From the NCBI GenBank assembly GCA_913058255.1, contig CAJXQU010000007.1, forward strand, positions 1 to 64,000: a DNA stretch of 64,000 bases, in the 5' to 3' direction. Every line of letters starts with the position of its first letter. Position 1 is the first letter of the stretch. The notes under the pieces are model-generated. The model was not told the DNA's origin and did no database searches. It saw only the letters and a list, made by a program, of their open reading frames with translations. The translations under genes were made by a program, and so were the position numbers. Shown here piece by piece: positions 8,956 to 17,337 of the stretch. This DNA comes from an uncultured Pseudomonadota bacterium. GTDB taxonomy: Bacteria; Pseudomonadota; Gammaproteobacteria; CAJXQU01.

Positions 8956-10197
8956 ATGCATTCAACTTCAGACAGTGTTCGTACACCATTTTATACTGCG
9001 CATCGTTTAATTTCAGATCTGACATGTTTGAGAGAATCCGAACAGAGGTTTATTAGTTCGAGCACAACTTATCAACTTCAAATTTGTACGTTATCTTCAA
9101 TAACTCCGGAGTGGATAGCTTTTCAAACACGAGGAATTTCCACTCCATTTCAACAGCTTGAGTGGATTTCGGCTTGGTTAAATACATACTCGGGTAAGTA
9201 TAAGATCTATCCTTTTATGCTTGTAGTGCGTAGCAAACAAAGAATAGAGTTATTGTTGCCACTGATGCTCGAGGACTCTATGTCGGCAAGCCGTCTTTTA
9301 TGTTTGGGGCATAAAAGTAATGACTACAATGCTCCTTTATTTGCCGATGCTGAAGCGCTTGCCATGACAGATAAAGACGCCAAAGCAATCATTAATGATG
9401 TCGCAAAATATATAAATGCAGATTGTGTTTATATTATCAAACAGCCGACAAAACTTGTGGGCACAAAGAACCCATTTGCCCAAGTTAACTCTAGGCCTTT
9501 CACAAGCAAAACATATGGGCTTGATTTATCCGATGGTTGGCCATTGGTGTACACACAAGCACGTAGTGGCCGAACACGTCAGCGAGAACGCAATAAATTA
9601 AACAGGTTACGAGGTGGGCAAGCGGTTCAGCTTAGATCTATCGAGGATCCAACAGAACGTGGACAACTACTAGAGCAAGCCATTACTTGGAAGTCTGCCC
9701 AGTTAGATATGGCTGGTACACGTAACCCTTTTCGTGAAAAACATATAAGAGCGCATTTTCGGATGCTACTTGAGCAAGCAGATAAATCGTATTGCCGACT
9801 GTATGTGTTAGAAAAAAATGGTCATCCATTGGCCATTTGTCTTGGCCTGATCCAATCAAAAGTATTCAATTATTACTTTTCGGCCTATAACCCCAATGTG
9901 CCATCATCAACCTCTCCCGGCCGAATGATGATGTTAAAGCTAGTTCAACTCGCTGCCCGTGCAAAACTGAAGTATTTTGATTTCTCATTAGGTGATGAGC
10001 CATACAAGCTAGAGCTTTGTGGCGAGGGCTTGCCTATGACGGTTTCTGGTTTTGCATTGACAGCAAAAGGCTACCTTAGATTGAAAATATCTTGGTTGCG
10101 GCTGAGTTTAAAACATCATGTTAAAAAGTCTGAAGAGGCTATGAAAGTGGTAAAAAGTATGAATCAACTTCAATTATTCTTTCGTAGTAAAAAGTAA
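8956..10197 (+). CDS. GNAT/FemAB-fold acyltransferase, CelD/BcsL-like
   Basis: The 413-residue cytoplasmic protein resembles the acetyltransferase family PF13480 (CelD of cellulose clusters, COG5653). It has an N-terminal domain with the typical WISAWLNTYS segment (about 70-80), an arginine-rich linker (RSGRTRQRERNKLNRL, about 203-218) and a C-terminal GNAT fold ending in the family signature FDFSLGDEPYKLELCGE. Such proteins occur in exopolysaccharide clusters, including those of PEP-CTERM/exosortase bacteria, and are thought to acylate polysaccharide or its precursor. A second GNAT gene follows after 6 bp, so the two are probably co-transcribed. The substrate is unknown. Confidence 0.75.
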   Translation: MHSTSDSVRTPFYTAHRLISDLTCLRESEQRFISSSTTYQLQICTLSSITPEWIAFQTRGISTPFQQLEWISAWLNTYSGKYKIYPFMLVVRSKQRIELLLPLMLEDSMSASRLLCLGHKSNDYNAPLFADAEALAMTDKDAKAIINDVAKYINADCVYIIKQPTKLVGTKNPFAQVNSRPFTSKTYGLDLSDGWPLVYTQARSGRTRQRERNKLNRLRGGQAVQLRSIEDPTERGQLLEQAITWKSAQLDMAGTRNPFREKHIRAHFRMLLEQADKSYCRLYVLEKNGHPLAICLGLIQSKVFNYYFSAYNPNVPSSTSPGRMMMLKLVQLAARAKLKYFDFSLGDEPYKLELCGEGLPMTVSGFALTAKGYLRLKISWLRLSLKHHVKKSEEAMKVVKSMNQLQLFFRSKK

Positions 10198-10203
10198 TAT
10201 TAG

Positions 10204-10776
10204 ATGAAACATACGCACGGAAAAAAATTGTTAGTTCGTGCTGGACACCTAGATGATCTTGCGACAATACATCAATTATTGATGACTGAAATTGATCAGA
10301 ACCCTTACTATAACCAAATTACTAAAACGACAGAAAAGCAACGTCTTACACCAAGCTATCTCAAGCATCTATATACCATCGATCCTCATCTTTTGATGAT
10401 TGGTATGGTTGAAGGGAAAATAGCAGGTTTTATTATTGCTTGTCCTTCTCAAGGAGCTATTATTATTGATTGGGCTCTTGCATTACATGAGTATAAACCT
10501 TATTTAGTTAGCTCTAATGTTTTACGTAAATTTATAGACTATTTTGATCAGAACCAATGGCATAAAATTTCTGCTTACGTTATAACAAAAAATCGACGAC
10601 CAGCATTATTATTAGCCGGGTATGATTTTAAAAAAACATGTGTACTAAAAGCACACTTTTTTGGCGAGGATTATTCTTTGTGGGAATTACCACTCAATAA
10701 GACAAAACCTGGTTATGAGCTAGGTATCAGAACTGGCCGATGGGGATGTTTTAAACAATGGTTTATGGGAAAGTAG
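10204..10776 (+). CDS. GNAT-family N-acetyltransferase-like protein
   Basis: The 190-residue protein starts VRAGHLDDLATIHQLL, the usual GNAT opening of beta strand plus helix. It continues through a central strand (LLMIGMVEGKIAGFIIA, about 60-76) and a C-terminal region (KISAYVITKNRRPALLLAGYDF) that fits acetyl-CoA-binding beta4-alpha3 and alpha4. The classic Q/R-x-x-G-x-G/A loop is not obvious, so it is a divergent member. It sits 6 bp behind the CelD-like gene and converges on the flippase. A role in modifying an exopolysaccharide precursor or small amine is only inferred from context. Confidence 0.6.
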   Translation: MKHTHGKKLLVRAGHLDDLATIHQLLMTEIDQNPYYNQITKTTEKQRLTPSYLKHLYTIDPHLLMIGMVEGKIAGFIIACPSQGAIIIDWALALHEYKPYLVSSNVLRKFIDYFDQNQWHKISAYVITKNRRPALLLAGYDFKKTCVLKAHFFGEDYSLWELPLNKTKPGYELGIRTGRWGCFKQWFMGK

Positions 10777-10796
10777 AGAATAAATAGAACCGTTTG

Positions 10797-12080
10797 TTAT
10801 TTATGAAAAACTGAAATATTGAGACCTGTTTTACGAATGGTTATAAACCAAAGGCCTATGGACCAAAATGCCAGTGTTGTGAATATTGCTAACGCAGCGC
10901 CTGTAAGTCCAAAGCTGGGGATCAACAGATAATTTGATACTATCATCAATAACAAGCCTAAAAGTAAGATGGGCAGTGAAGCAAAAGGTGACTCATAAAG
11001 CGATAAAACCAGACTCGCAGGCCCCATCATCATACGCAGAATTAAACCGGTGGTCATAATCATTAATGGAATTAACCCAGCTTTAAACTCTGGTCCAAAT
11101 AAAGATAAAGCCCAGTTTCCTAATAAACTTAACCCAACTAATGCTAAGCAACCTATGAGGCAACTTAACCAACTAGCTTGACGGATCTTTGCGAGCATTT
11201 CAGTCGATAAATTCTTATTAAGAGATTCAAAAATGTCCGGTAAGATCAGGGTGTATATTGTCGACATAGCGAAGCCGATCAACATTAAAAATTTCAATGA
11301 AACACCAAAAATAGCAAGTTCATTTTTTTCTAATATTCCGGATAGGGCAATAAGATCCAGATCGATAAAAAAATCACTGATAAGGCCAATAACAATCCAA
11401 GGACCTGCATATTTAAACCAACGTTTTAATTCGCTTTGATTAGTTGAAGGATAGTTTAGTTTTTCGTTCAGTAATTTTTTTAATAAATAAGCTTGGCATA
11501 AAGCCAAACACCAAATAAAAATAACAGCGATCCAAAGCATATTTAATGATGCTGGTTCGGAAAATATATATATCGGAAAACTGACAGAAATAAGAAAAAT
11601 AATTGGCCGTGCCAGAGTGTCAGGTCCTAGACTTAAAAACGGTTGGCGTAGTCCAACTAAAATTCCACTATTGACGAAGGTAAGAGCAATTGCAGGCGCT
11701 AAAGTTAGTGCTAAAAGTAATGCTGTGGAGGTGAAGTTTTGAAACATTGAAACTTGAATTGACTGTAAGCTCCAGAATACTAAAGTTAAGAAAATTGACA
11801 GAGTAACAATAAATAGATAGGCGTGGTTACGAAAACTGATCAGTCGGTTGAATTCATTTTTTGAAGCATAGTCTGCTGCAAAGTAAGAGGCTATTGATTG
11901 GAATCCCAGCGGCAACAACACTGCGCTGACATTAGCTATAGCTATAATGAGTAAAAATTCAGCTAAAAATTCAGCCCCCAAATTTCGTGCAATAATAATT
12001 TGAGTTAGTACGGTTATCGCTGCACCAGAAAGCCGCATTAGAAAAAGAGCGGCGGAAGTGCTAAACAATCTTTTGATCAA
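10797..12080 (-). CDS. Polysaccharide flippase (Wzx/MOP superfamily)
   Basis: The 427-residue integral membrane protein has about 12 predicted helices, starting SAALFLMRLSGAAITVLTQI and IIARNLGAEFLAEFLLII, the usual opening of polysaccharide exporters in the MOP superfamily. It would move undecaprenyl-linked oligosaccharides across the inner membrane. It starts at TTG, and its first bases overlap the stop codon of the upstream FemAB-like gene (TTGA, 4 bp), so translation is coupled. No polymerase or glycosyltransferase is adjacent, so it serves an assembly pathway encoded elsewhere or a small modification cassette. Confidence 0.85.
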   Translation of the reverse strand: MIKRLFSTSAALFLMRLSGAAITVLTQIIIARNLGAEFLAEFLLIIAIANVSAVLLPLGFQSIASYFAADYASKNEFNRLISFRNHAYLFIVTLSIFLTLVFWSLQSIQVSMFQNFTSTALLLALTLAPAIALTFVNSGILVGLRQPFLSLGPDTLARPIIFLISVSFPIYIFSEPASLNMLWIAVIFIWCLALCQAYLLKKLLNEKLNYPSTNQSELKRWFKYAGPWIVIGLISDFFIDLDLIALSGILEKNELAIFGVSLKFLMLIGFAMSTIYTLILPDIFESLNKNLSTEMLAKIRQASWLSCLIGCLALVGLSLLGNWALSLFGPEFKAGLIPLMIMTTGLILRMMMGPASLVLSLYESPFASLPILLLGLLLMIVSNYLLIPSFGLTGAALAIFTTLAFWSIGLWFITIRKTGLNISVFHK

Positions 12081-13234
12081 GGAAGATCAGCCGTCGCGAG
12101 TTGGCTTCGCCATTTTTCGACACGTTGTTGTAAGGTGGTTTTAATATCTTTGAGTAAAAAAAGTCCACGTCCAATAGTTCTACTCTTAATAGAATGCCCG
12201 TAAGTATAAATAGCGGGTACTTGAGTAATGGAACCATGTTGTCCAACCATGCCTTTTTTAAATTGATGCAAGCCTGAAAATCCATCGTTGCCACCTAGGT
12301 CATACCATTTGGCATGCGTATTTCCTGATAGCCATTGAATGATCCTGTCATGCATAAAATAGCCTGCACGCAGGGGTAGGGCTTCATCAGATGTGGCACC
12401 GTAGAGATAAACGGCGCTGTCACTGGATTTAAAAATAATGGCTGCAGCGACGGTAACCGTAGACTTTGTTATGAGAAATAATTCAGGCCTTAGCTTTTTA
12501 TCTTCAATGGACATTAGAATAGGTAAAGTTTCAATTGCCGAATAATCAGGAAATTGTTTGCGATCAGCCATCACTCGATAAAGATCCATGAAAATTTCAA
12601 GATTTTGATCCGATGTATCATGAACAAAAACTAAATCCTCTTGCTCTGATTTCTTTAGATGGTAGCGCCATTTCGAAGCATAACTTTTTCGTTGACTCTC
12701 AGTATCAATTGTTAGGTTTACATAATAACGGTCAGGAAAAGATAAATCTTTGCCTTGAGAGAATCCCTTTTCGACAAGTGATGTTTCTTGCCACTCCCTA
12801 GGTTCTGCGAAAGTCGATGGAAGTATTGAAAGCAGTAGGTTTTGTTCAACGGCGTAGCGTTGTATAAGTAAATTGATGCAAGCTTGATAATTGGAAAACG
12901 AACTTTCGGGATCTGCACAGTCTTTCAGCATAGGCCCCCATTTTATAATCGCTACCCCTGAACCTAAAAAAGGCACTCGTGCGATCATGACTGCGGCACC
13001 AGCAATAGCTTCTTTGTTGTTTGTATCTAACTTCTTTTCGAAGAGACAATATTGAGTGTCGAGCTTAGGCCATCGATTATTGATAAATATGGCTAATTGT
13101 TCTTGTCGGAGATCACTAAAGTTGGTAATCGTTTTATCCCATTGCTCACTTTGTACCTCTTTGATTGATAAACTTGAGGAAGGTAGAGGCTCATTTTTTT
13201 CATTGAGCTTTGTAGAGGGGCAGGGTTTATTCAT
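12077..13234 (-). CDS. FemAB-like acyl/aminoacyl transferase
   Basis: The 385-residue protein has two GNAT-like subdomains typical of FemAB/lipid II:glycine glycyltransferase relatives. The C-terminal signature KWYDLGGNDGFSGLHQFKKG (about 310-330) is characteristic. A basic stretch (SKWRYHLKKSEQE, about 185-197) precedes the second subdomain. In Gram-negative EPS/exosortase clusters such proteins are associated with polysaccharide or envelope assembly rather than interpeptide bridges. It is the first gene of a two-gene operon with the flippase. No clear Shine-Dalgarno precedes the ATG. Confidence 0.8.
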   Translation of the reverse strand: MNKPCPSTKLNEKNEPLPSSSLSIKEVQSEQWDKTITNFSDLRQEQLAIFINNRWPKLDTQYCLFEKKLDTNNKEAIAGAAVMIARVPFLGSGVAIIKWGPMLKDCADPESSFSNYQACINLLIQRYAVEQNLLLSILPSTFAEPREWQETSLVEKGFSQGKDLSFPDRYYVNLTIDTESQRKSYASKWRYHLKKSEQEDLVFVHDTSDQNLEIFMDLYRVMADRKQFPDYSAIETLPILMSIEDKKLRPELFLITKSTVTVAAAIIFKSSDSAVYLYGATSDEALPLRAGYFMHDRIIQWLSGNTHAKWYDLGGNDGFSGLHQFKKGMVGQHGSITQVPAIYTYGHSIKSRTIGRGLFLLKDIKTTLQQRVEKWRSQLATADLP

Positions 13235-13695
13235 AGAAAGCAGTTTTTATTGTTAGTGATATAAAAAACATTTTAAGGTTAGTTTTCCGCTTTGCAAACG
13301 CCTATATGTTTATGATTGATCATAATCTTTGAACTCTCTATCGGTGATATCAGGCTCATTCGTCTCCTTATGCATTGATAAATCCGGTAATTTTTTCATA
13401 TTCTGCAGTTTCAGATGGTTCAAAGCACAAACTCTTTATCTGTATGTAAACGGGAACAGTTTCTTGTCTAACTTGACGAATTAACATGTCGTTCATGTTT
13501 GGAGTATATACTTATCAGTTTTATGTATGATTGAATAACTTCACCAGCTATTTTATGATGGATTTTAATCAAAATAACAGCAGTAGCCTCAAGCATTGTT
13601 TTCTTCTAAGGCATTATAGCTTTTGGAAAGATATCGTTTAAGAAAGAAGACCTGAGCTATTATTATATCTAAATATATCCTAGAGGAGTGGAATT
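13235..13695. other. 461-bp divergent intergenic region
   Basis: This spacer separates the FemAB-like gene (minus) from the TelA-like operon (plus). It is AT-rich and should contain both promoters. AGAGGAG lies 7 bp before the ATG at 13696. I see no ORF, tRNA, strong hairpin or repeat that I can support. Confidence 0.5.
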
Positions 13696-14868
13696 ATGAG
13701 CAATACAACCCTTCAATATCTTGATAAAGCGATGAACCAATTACGTGATCTTGGTTTAATGCCAGAGAATGTCGAAGAAGCGCCAATTCTGGCTCTGCTA
13801 GAGCGAATTTCGGATATTGATAGTGATAAATCGTTAGCGATTGCACGAACATTGTCGCAAGCATCTGTTTTTAACGATGTTGTCCGTGAACAAGTTAGTC
13901 AGATGAAAATGGGCGAGCGCTACGAAGAAATTACCACCGCATTCAACAGCATTCGTAATGATGCAAAAAGCATGGTTGAACAAGTTGAAGATGGAAAAAT
14001 AGATACTTTTGAAAGAGTTAGTAATGTCTGGATGAAAGTGACTCGTGGAGATATCGCGAGCCGTTTCGATAAAATTAAAGCGACTTATCTCGAAATAGCT
14101 GGTGATTCGCGTGATCAGATCGAGCGTGAGCGAACCATTCTAAATGCTTATCAAGATTTTCGTGGTGCGATGAAAGAATCAGAAATTCATGCCCTCGATA
14201 TTTTGAAACAAGCTGAAGCCCTCTGGAATGAATCGCAAGGAAGGTTAAAGCAAGCTGCAGAAACAGTAGCATCATTTGCGGGCGAAGATATGGCAGAGCG
14301 AGCGAAGTTAGAACTAGCTCGTGATGAAAAATTACGTGCGCTGCAATTTGCGGAAGATCGTTATCAAATTTCGAAAGATTTGTCTGATAATTTGACGGTC
14401 AGCTACAACACATCAGAAGTCATTATGGCGCGTCTAATGCAAACCACCAGTGCAAAAGATCGCGTCTATAAACAGGCAATAACATTCTTTGGAACTAATG
14501 AAACAGTTCTTACAGCACTTACGGCTTCATTCACTGGGCTATTTGGTTTACATGAAAGCACCCAAGCGCTAGAAGCGATGAAAGACGGTGTTTCACAAAG
14601 CCTTGAAGACTTGGCTGATATTGGTGGTAAGGTGCAAGAAGCAGCCGTTAGAGCAGGTTATGGCCCTACTATCCGAGCTGAGTCGGTGAAAAAGCTGGTC
14701 GATTCTGTCGTGAATTTTCAAGAACGTACAACTGAGATTATTGCTGAAATGCGCATATTATCCACCAAAAATGCTGAAGAAATTCGTGATGTGGTTGAGG
14801 ATGGCAAACGTCGTTTGACGGTGATCATCAACCGAGGCGATTCTTTACCTTTATCCCATAACGTTTAA
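13696..14868 (+). CDS. TelA-like (toxic-anion-resistance type) helical protein
   Basis: The 390-residue, almost wholly alpha-helical soluble protein has no signal peptide or membrane helix. The C-terminal half (about 240-380: TSAKDRVYKQAITFFGT, then STQALEAMKDGVSQSLEDL and a basic end EDGKRRL) has the pattern of the TelA/YaaN C-terminal region (PF05816). TelA family members are linked to tellurite and cell-envelope stress, often with a small membrane partner. Here the next two genes follow at 11-bp spacings: a DUF6384-like membrane protein and a coiled-coil protein. AGAGGAG supports the ATG. Family assignment is by eye; an alternative is a generic conserved coiled-coil protein. Confidence 0.6.
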   Translation: MSNTTLQYLDKAMNQLRDLGLMPENVEEAPILALLERISDIDSDKSLAIARTLSQASVFNDVVREQVSQMKMGERYEEITTAFNSIRNDAKSMVEQVEDGKIDTFERVSNVWMKVTRGDIASRFDKIKATYLEIAGDSRDQIERERTILNAYQDFRGAMKESEIHALDILKQAEALWNESQGRLKQAAETVASFAGEDMAERAKLELARDEKLRALQFAEDRYQISKDLSDNLTVSYNTSEVIMARLMQTTSAKDRVYKQAITFFGTNETVLTALTASFTGLFGLHESTQALEAMKDGVSQSLEDLADIGGKVQEAAVRAGYGPTIRAESVKKLVDSVVNFQERTTEIIAEMRILSTKNAEEIRDVVEDGKRRLTVIINRGDSLPLSHNV

Positions 14869-14879
14869 CACGACTTCTT

Positions 14880-15788
14880 ATGGCGAGCATAGAAAAAGCA
14901 GCACCATTAGAAGATCTGATGGTGGCTATGGATGTCGTAGATACCTTGCGACATCGTCAGCAATTAGTTGATCGTGAGCTCGATGCCGATGTTCGCCGAG
15001 AACGCTTGATCGAAAAACTGCGTGATATTTATCAAGCACAAGGAATAGATGTTACGGATCAAGTGCTCGCTGACGGCGTGCGAGCGCTTGAAGAAGATCG
15101 CTTTAAATACACTTCCCCCGCAGATTCTTTCTCGACATGGCTAGCAAAGCTTTATGTCAAACGAGAACAATGGTTAAAACCCTTTCTGCTCGGCTTAGGT
15201 CTTTTAGTGTGTTTGTGTTTTTTCTATTACCTGGCAGCGGTTCGCCCAGTTCAAGTTGCTCACAATGCATTGCCTGAACAGCTTCGGCAATCATATGGAG
15301 AAGTGATTCAACTCGCTGGAGAGCAAGAGGTTTTAGCTCAGGCCTTAGAGCTCCAGTCTTACGGTAAGCAGGCATTGAACAATGAGAGTTTTGATGAAGC
15401 CCAATCTGCTGTTGATGATCTTGAAGTGATGCTTATCAAATTAAAAAGTGCTTACCAGCTTCGTGTTTTACAAGAGCCCGGAGAGCGTTCGGGTGTTTGG
15501 CGAATTCCGGATGCGAATAATGGCGCTCGAAATTACTACATCATTATAGAAGCGGTTGATTCACGCGGTAAGGTTTTATCCATTCCTATAACGAGTGAAG
15601 AGTCTGGTAAAACAACCGTGGTTAGTAAGTGGGGAGTGCGCGTTGATCAGTCAACGTATCAAGCCATTGGAGCGGATAAGAAAGATGATGGGATTATTCA
15701 AGATCGTGCAGTAGGCCAAAAACAACGCGGTAAACTTCATCCTGAGTATAGTATTTCTTCAAGTGGCGCAGCGATAACGGACTGGTAG
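14880..15788 (+). CDS. DUF6384-like single-pass membrane protein
   Basis: The 302-residue protein begins with a helical cytoplasmic segment containing DVVDTLRHRQQLVDRELD (about 19-36). A single transmembrane helix follows (about 99-120, KPFLLGLGLLVCLCFFYYLA), then a periplasmic coiled region (about 130-195) and a beta-rich C-terminal domain (about 200-300) with YYIIIEAVDSRGKVLSIPIT. I recognise the N-terminal pattern as the DUF6384 family, which has no assigned function. It lies between the TelA-like gene and the coiled-coil gene, 11 bp from each, so the three products probably form one membrane-attached assembly. Confidence 0.6.
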   Translation: MASIEKAAPLEDLMVAMDVVDTLRHRQQLVDRELDADVRRERLIEKLRDIYQAQGIDVTDQVLADGVRALEEDRFKYTSPADSFSTWLAKLYVKREQWLKPFLLGLGLLVCLCFFYYLAAVRPVQVAHNALPEQLRQSYGEVIQLAGEQEVLAQALELQSYGKQALNNESFDEAQSAVDDLEVMLIKLKSAYQLRVLQEPGERSGVWRIPDANNGARNYYIIIEAVDSRGKVLSIPITSEESGKTTVVSKWGVRVDQSTYQAIGADKKDDGIIQDRAVGQKQRGKLHPEYSISSSGAAITDW

Positions 15789-15799
15789 GAGAGAGTAGT

Positions 15800-17260
15800 A
15801 TGATCAGTGGGACACAAACATTACGTTATCTTGACCAAGGGCTGGGCTCAGTTCGGAAAGATATTAACCGAGTCGATGCAGAATTAAATCATGTCAGTGA
15901 AGCTGTACATGGCAATCGTCGTCAACAAGCTGAATCATTAAAACAGCTTGCAAAAATTCGATTGGATGAAATTAGCCAAGGCTCTTTTTTAGGTGAGCTT
16001 GAAGCCGCTGATCAACGAGCAATTTCACTACTAAAAGAAAGAGGTCGTGCCTATCAACAGTTGGAAGAAAGTATTGATAGTGGTAGTTTGGCTTTAAAAG
16101 GATTAGAAGAAAAACGACAAACAGCTTTAGAGGTGATGAATAAAAAAGCTCAAAGGGTTGTCGATTGTGAACATAAAATTCAAGTGGGTTTAGAGAGTGA
16201 TAGTATCTATCAAGCGCAGCTTCAAGAAGCTCGCAAGATTGATAGCATTGCTGAACAAGCAGAAGGTAAAGCTAAACTTGCAGAAAAAGATCGTCTTGAA
16301 AAAGGTCGGCCTTATGAAAGTAATAAATTGTTTATCTATCTTTGGAATAGACGCTATGGTACACCAGATTATACGGGAAATTCCTTAACTCGTTACCTTG
16401 ATAGCTGGGTGGAAGAACTCTCGGATTATAATAAATATCGTGTTAACTACTGGATGCTTTTAGAGATCCCGAAACGTTTGAAAGCTCATGCTCTAGAAGC
16501 TCGACGGGATTCTGATCTTTCGCTCGAAGTGTTGGTTGCAATAGAAACAGAACAAGCCGAACAGTCCGGTTTGCCACAACTGCAATCTGAGCATGCTCAA
16601 GCTTTAGGGAATGTTGATGGCATTGATGATGAAATTGAACAACAAGAACACTCACTTAACTTACTCTTTAAGCAACGGACAGAGTTTGTTGAAGCAAAAG
16701 ACAGTTACATGGAACAGAGCTTACAAACTTTAAGCACGGCATTAAGTAACAAAAGTGTATATGAATTAAATGATGCGGCTCATCAAACGGTGAGTAATCA
16801 AGATAACTTAATGGTTCGCGAGTTGGCTGAGTTACAAGAACAGAGTCATGATTTAGAAACAGAATTACGTGACCATCGTCGTATGCACGAAGCTAAACTA
16901 AAACGATTAGAACAATTAGAAAATGTGCGTCGGCAATTTAAAAATCATCGTTATGATGACATACGTTCAGGCTTTGGAAATGAGAGTTTGATTACTTCGA
17001 TGTTTAGCCAATTTTTAAATGGATTGATCGGCAGTGGTGAACTTTGGCGAGTATTACAAAGGCATCAACGCCATCGCGATGTTGGGGCTTGGCCTGATTT
17101 TGGTAGTGGTGGTTTAGGTATTCCTACACGTCGACGCAGTCCTTGGCATCTTCCGACTGGTCGAAGAGGCTCAGGTGGAAGCATCTTTCGAATGCCAAGA
17201 TCCGGCGGTTTTAATTCACGCGGTAGCGGTGGTGGTTTTCGAACGGGTGGTGGGTTTTAA
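15800..17260 (+). CDS. Coiled-coil protein with Gly/Arg-rich C-terminal tail
   Basis: I do not recognise a named family. The 486-residue protein is a long coiled coil (about 1-175 and 250-395) interrupted by a conserved-looking folded segment with aromatic residues (about 178-235, YLWNRRYGTPDYTGNSLTRY). It ends in a low-complexity basic/glycine tail (RRGSGGSIF, then GGGFRTGGGF at the C-terminus). The GGGF ending recalls tails of TPM/YgcG-like membrane-associated proteins. It has no signal peptide. It is the last gene of the three-gene operon and is followed directly by a strong terminator. Confidence 0.65.
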   Translation: MISGTQTLRYLDQGLGSVRKDINRVDAELNHVSEAVHGNRRQQAESLKQLAKIRLDEISQGSFLGELEAADQRAISLLKERGRAYQQLEESIDSGSLALKGLEEKRQTALEVMNKKAQRVVDCEHKIQVGLESDSIYQAQLQEARKIDSIAEQAEGKAKLAEKDRLEKGRPYESNKLFIYLWNRRYGTPDYTGNSLTRYLDSWVEELSDYNKYRVNYWMLLEIPKRLKAHALEARRDSDLSLEVLVAIETEQAEQSGLPQLQSEHAQALGNVDGIDDEIEQQEHSLNLLFKQRTEFVEAKDSYMEQSLQTLSTALSNKSVYELNDAAHQTVSNQDNLMVRELAELQEQSHDLETELRDHRRMHEAKLKRLEQLENVRRQFKNHRYDDIRSGFGNESLITSMFSQFLNGLIGSGELWRVLQRHQRHRDVGAWPDFGSGGLGIPTRRRSPWHLPTGRRGSGGSIFRMPRSGGFNSRGSGGGFRTGGGF

Positions 17261-17270
17261 ATAAAACAAG

Positions 17271-17309
17271 GGGCTGTCCTAGTTAACTAATCGCTAGGAC
17301 AGCCCTTTA
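17271..17309. terminator. Strong hairpin terminator
   Basis: A perfect 12-bp inverted repeat GGGCTGTCCTAG / CTAGGACAGCCC is followed by TTTAAATTTT on the plus strand. It ends the TelA-like operon and may also act on the convergent HDOD-GGDEF gene. Confidence 0.85.
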
Positions 17310-17337
17310 AATTTTCTTGATCTTAGCGAATAATTTT

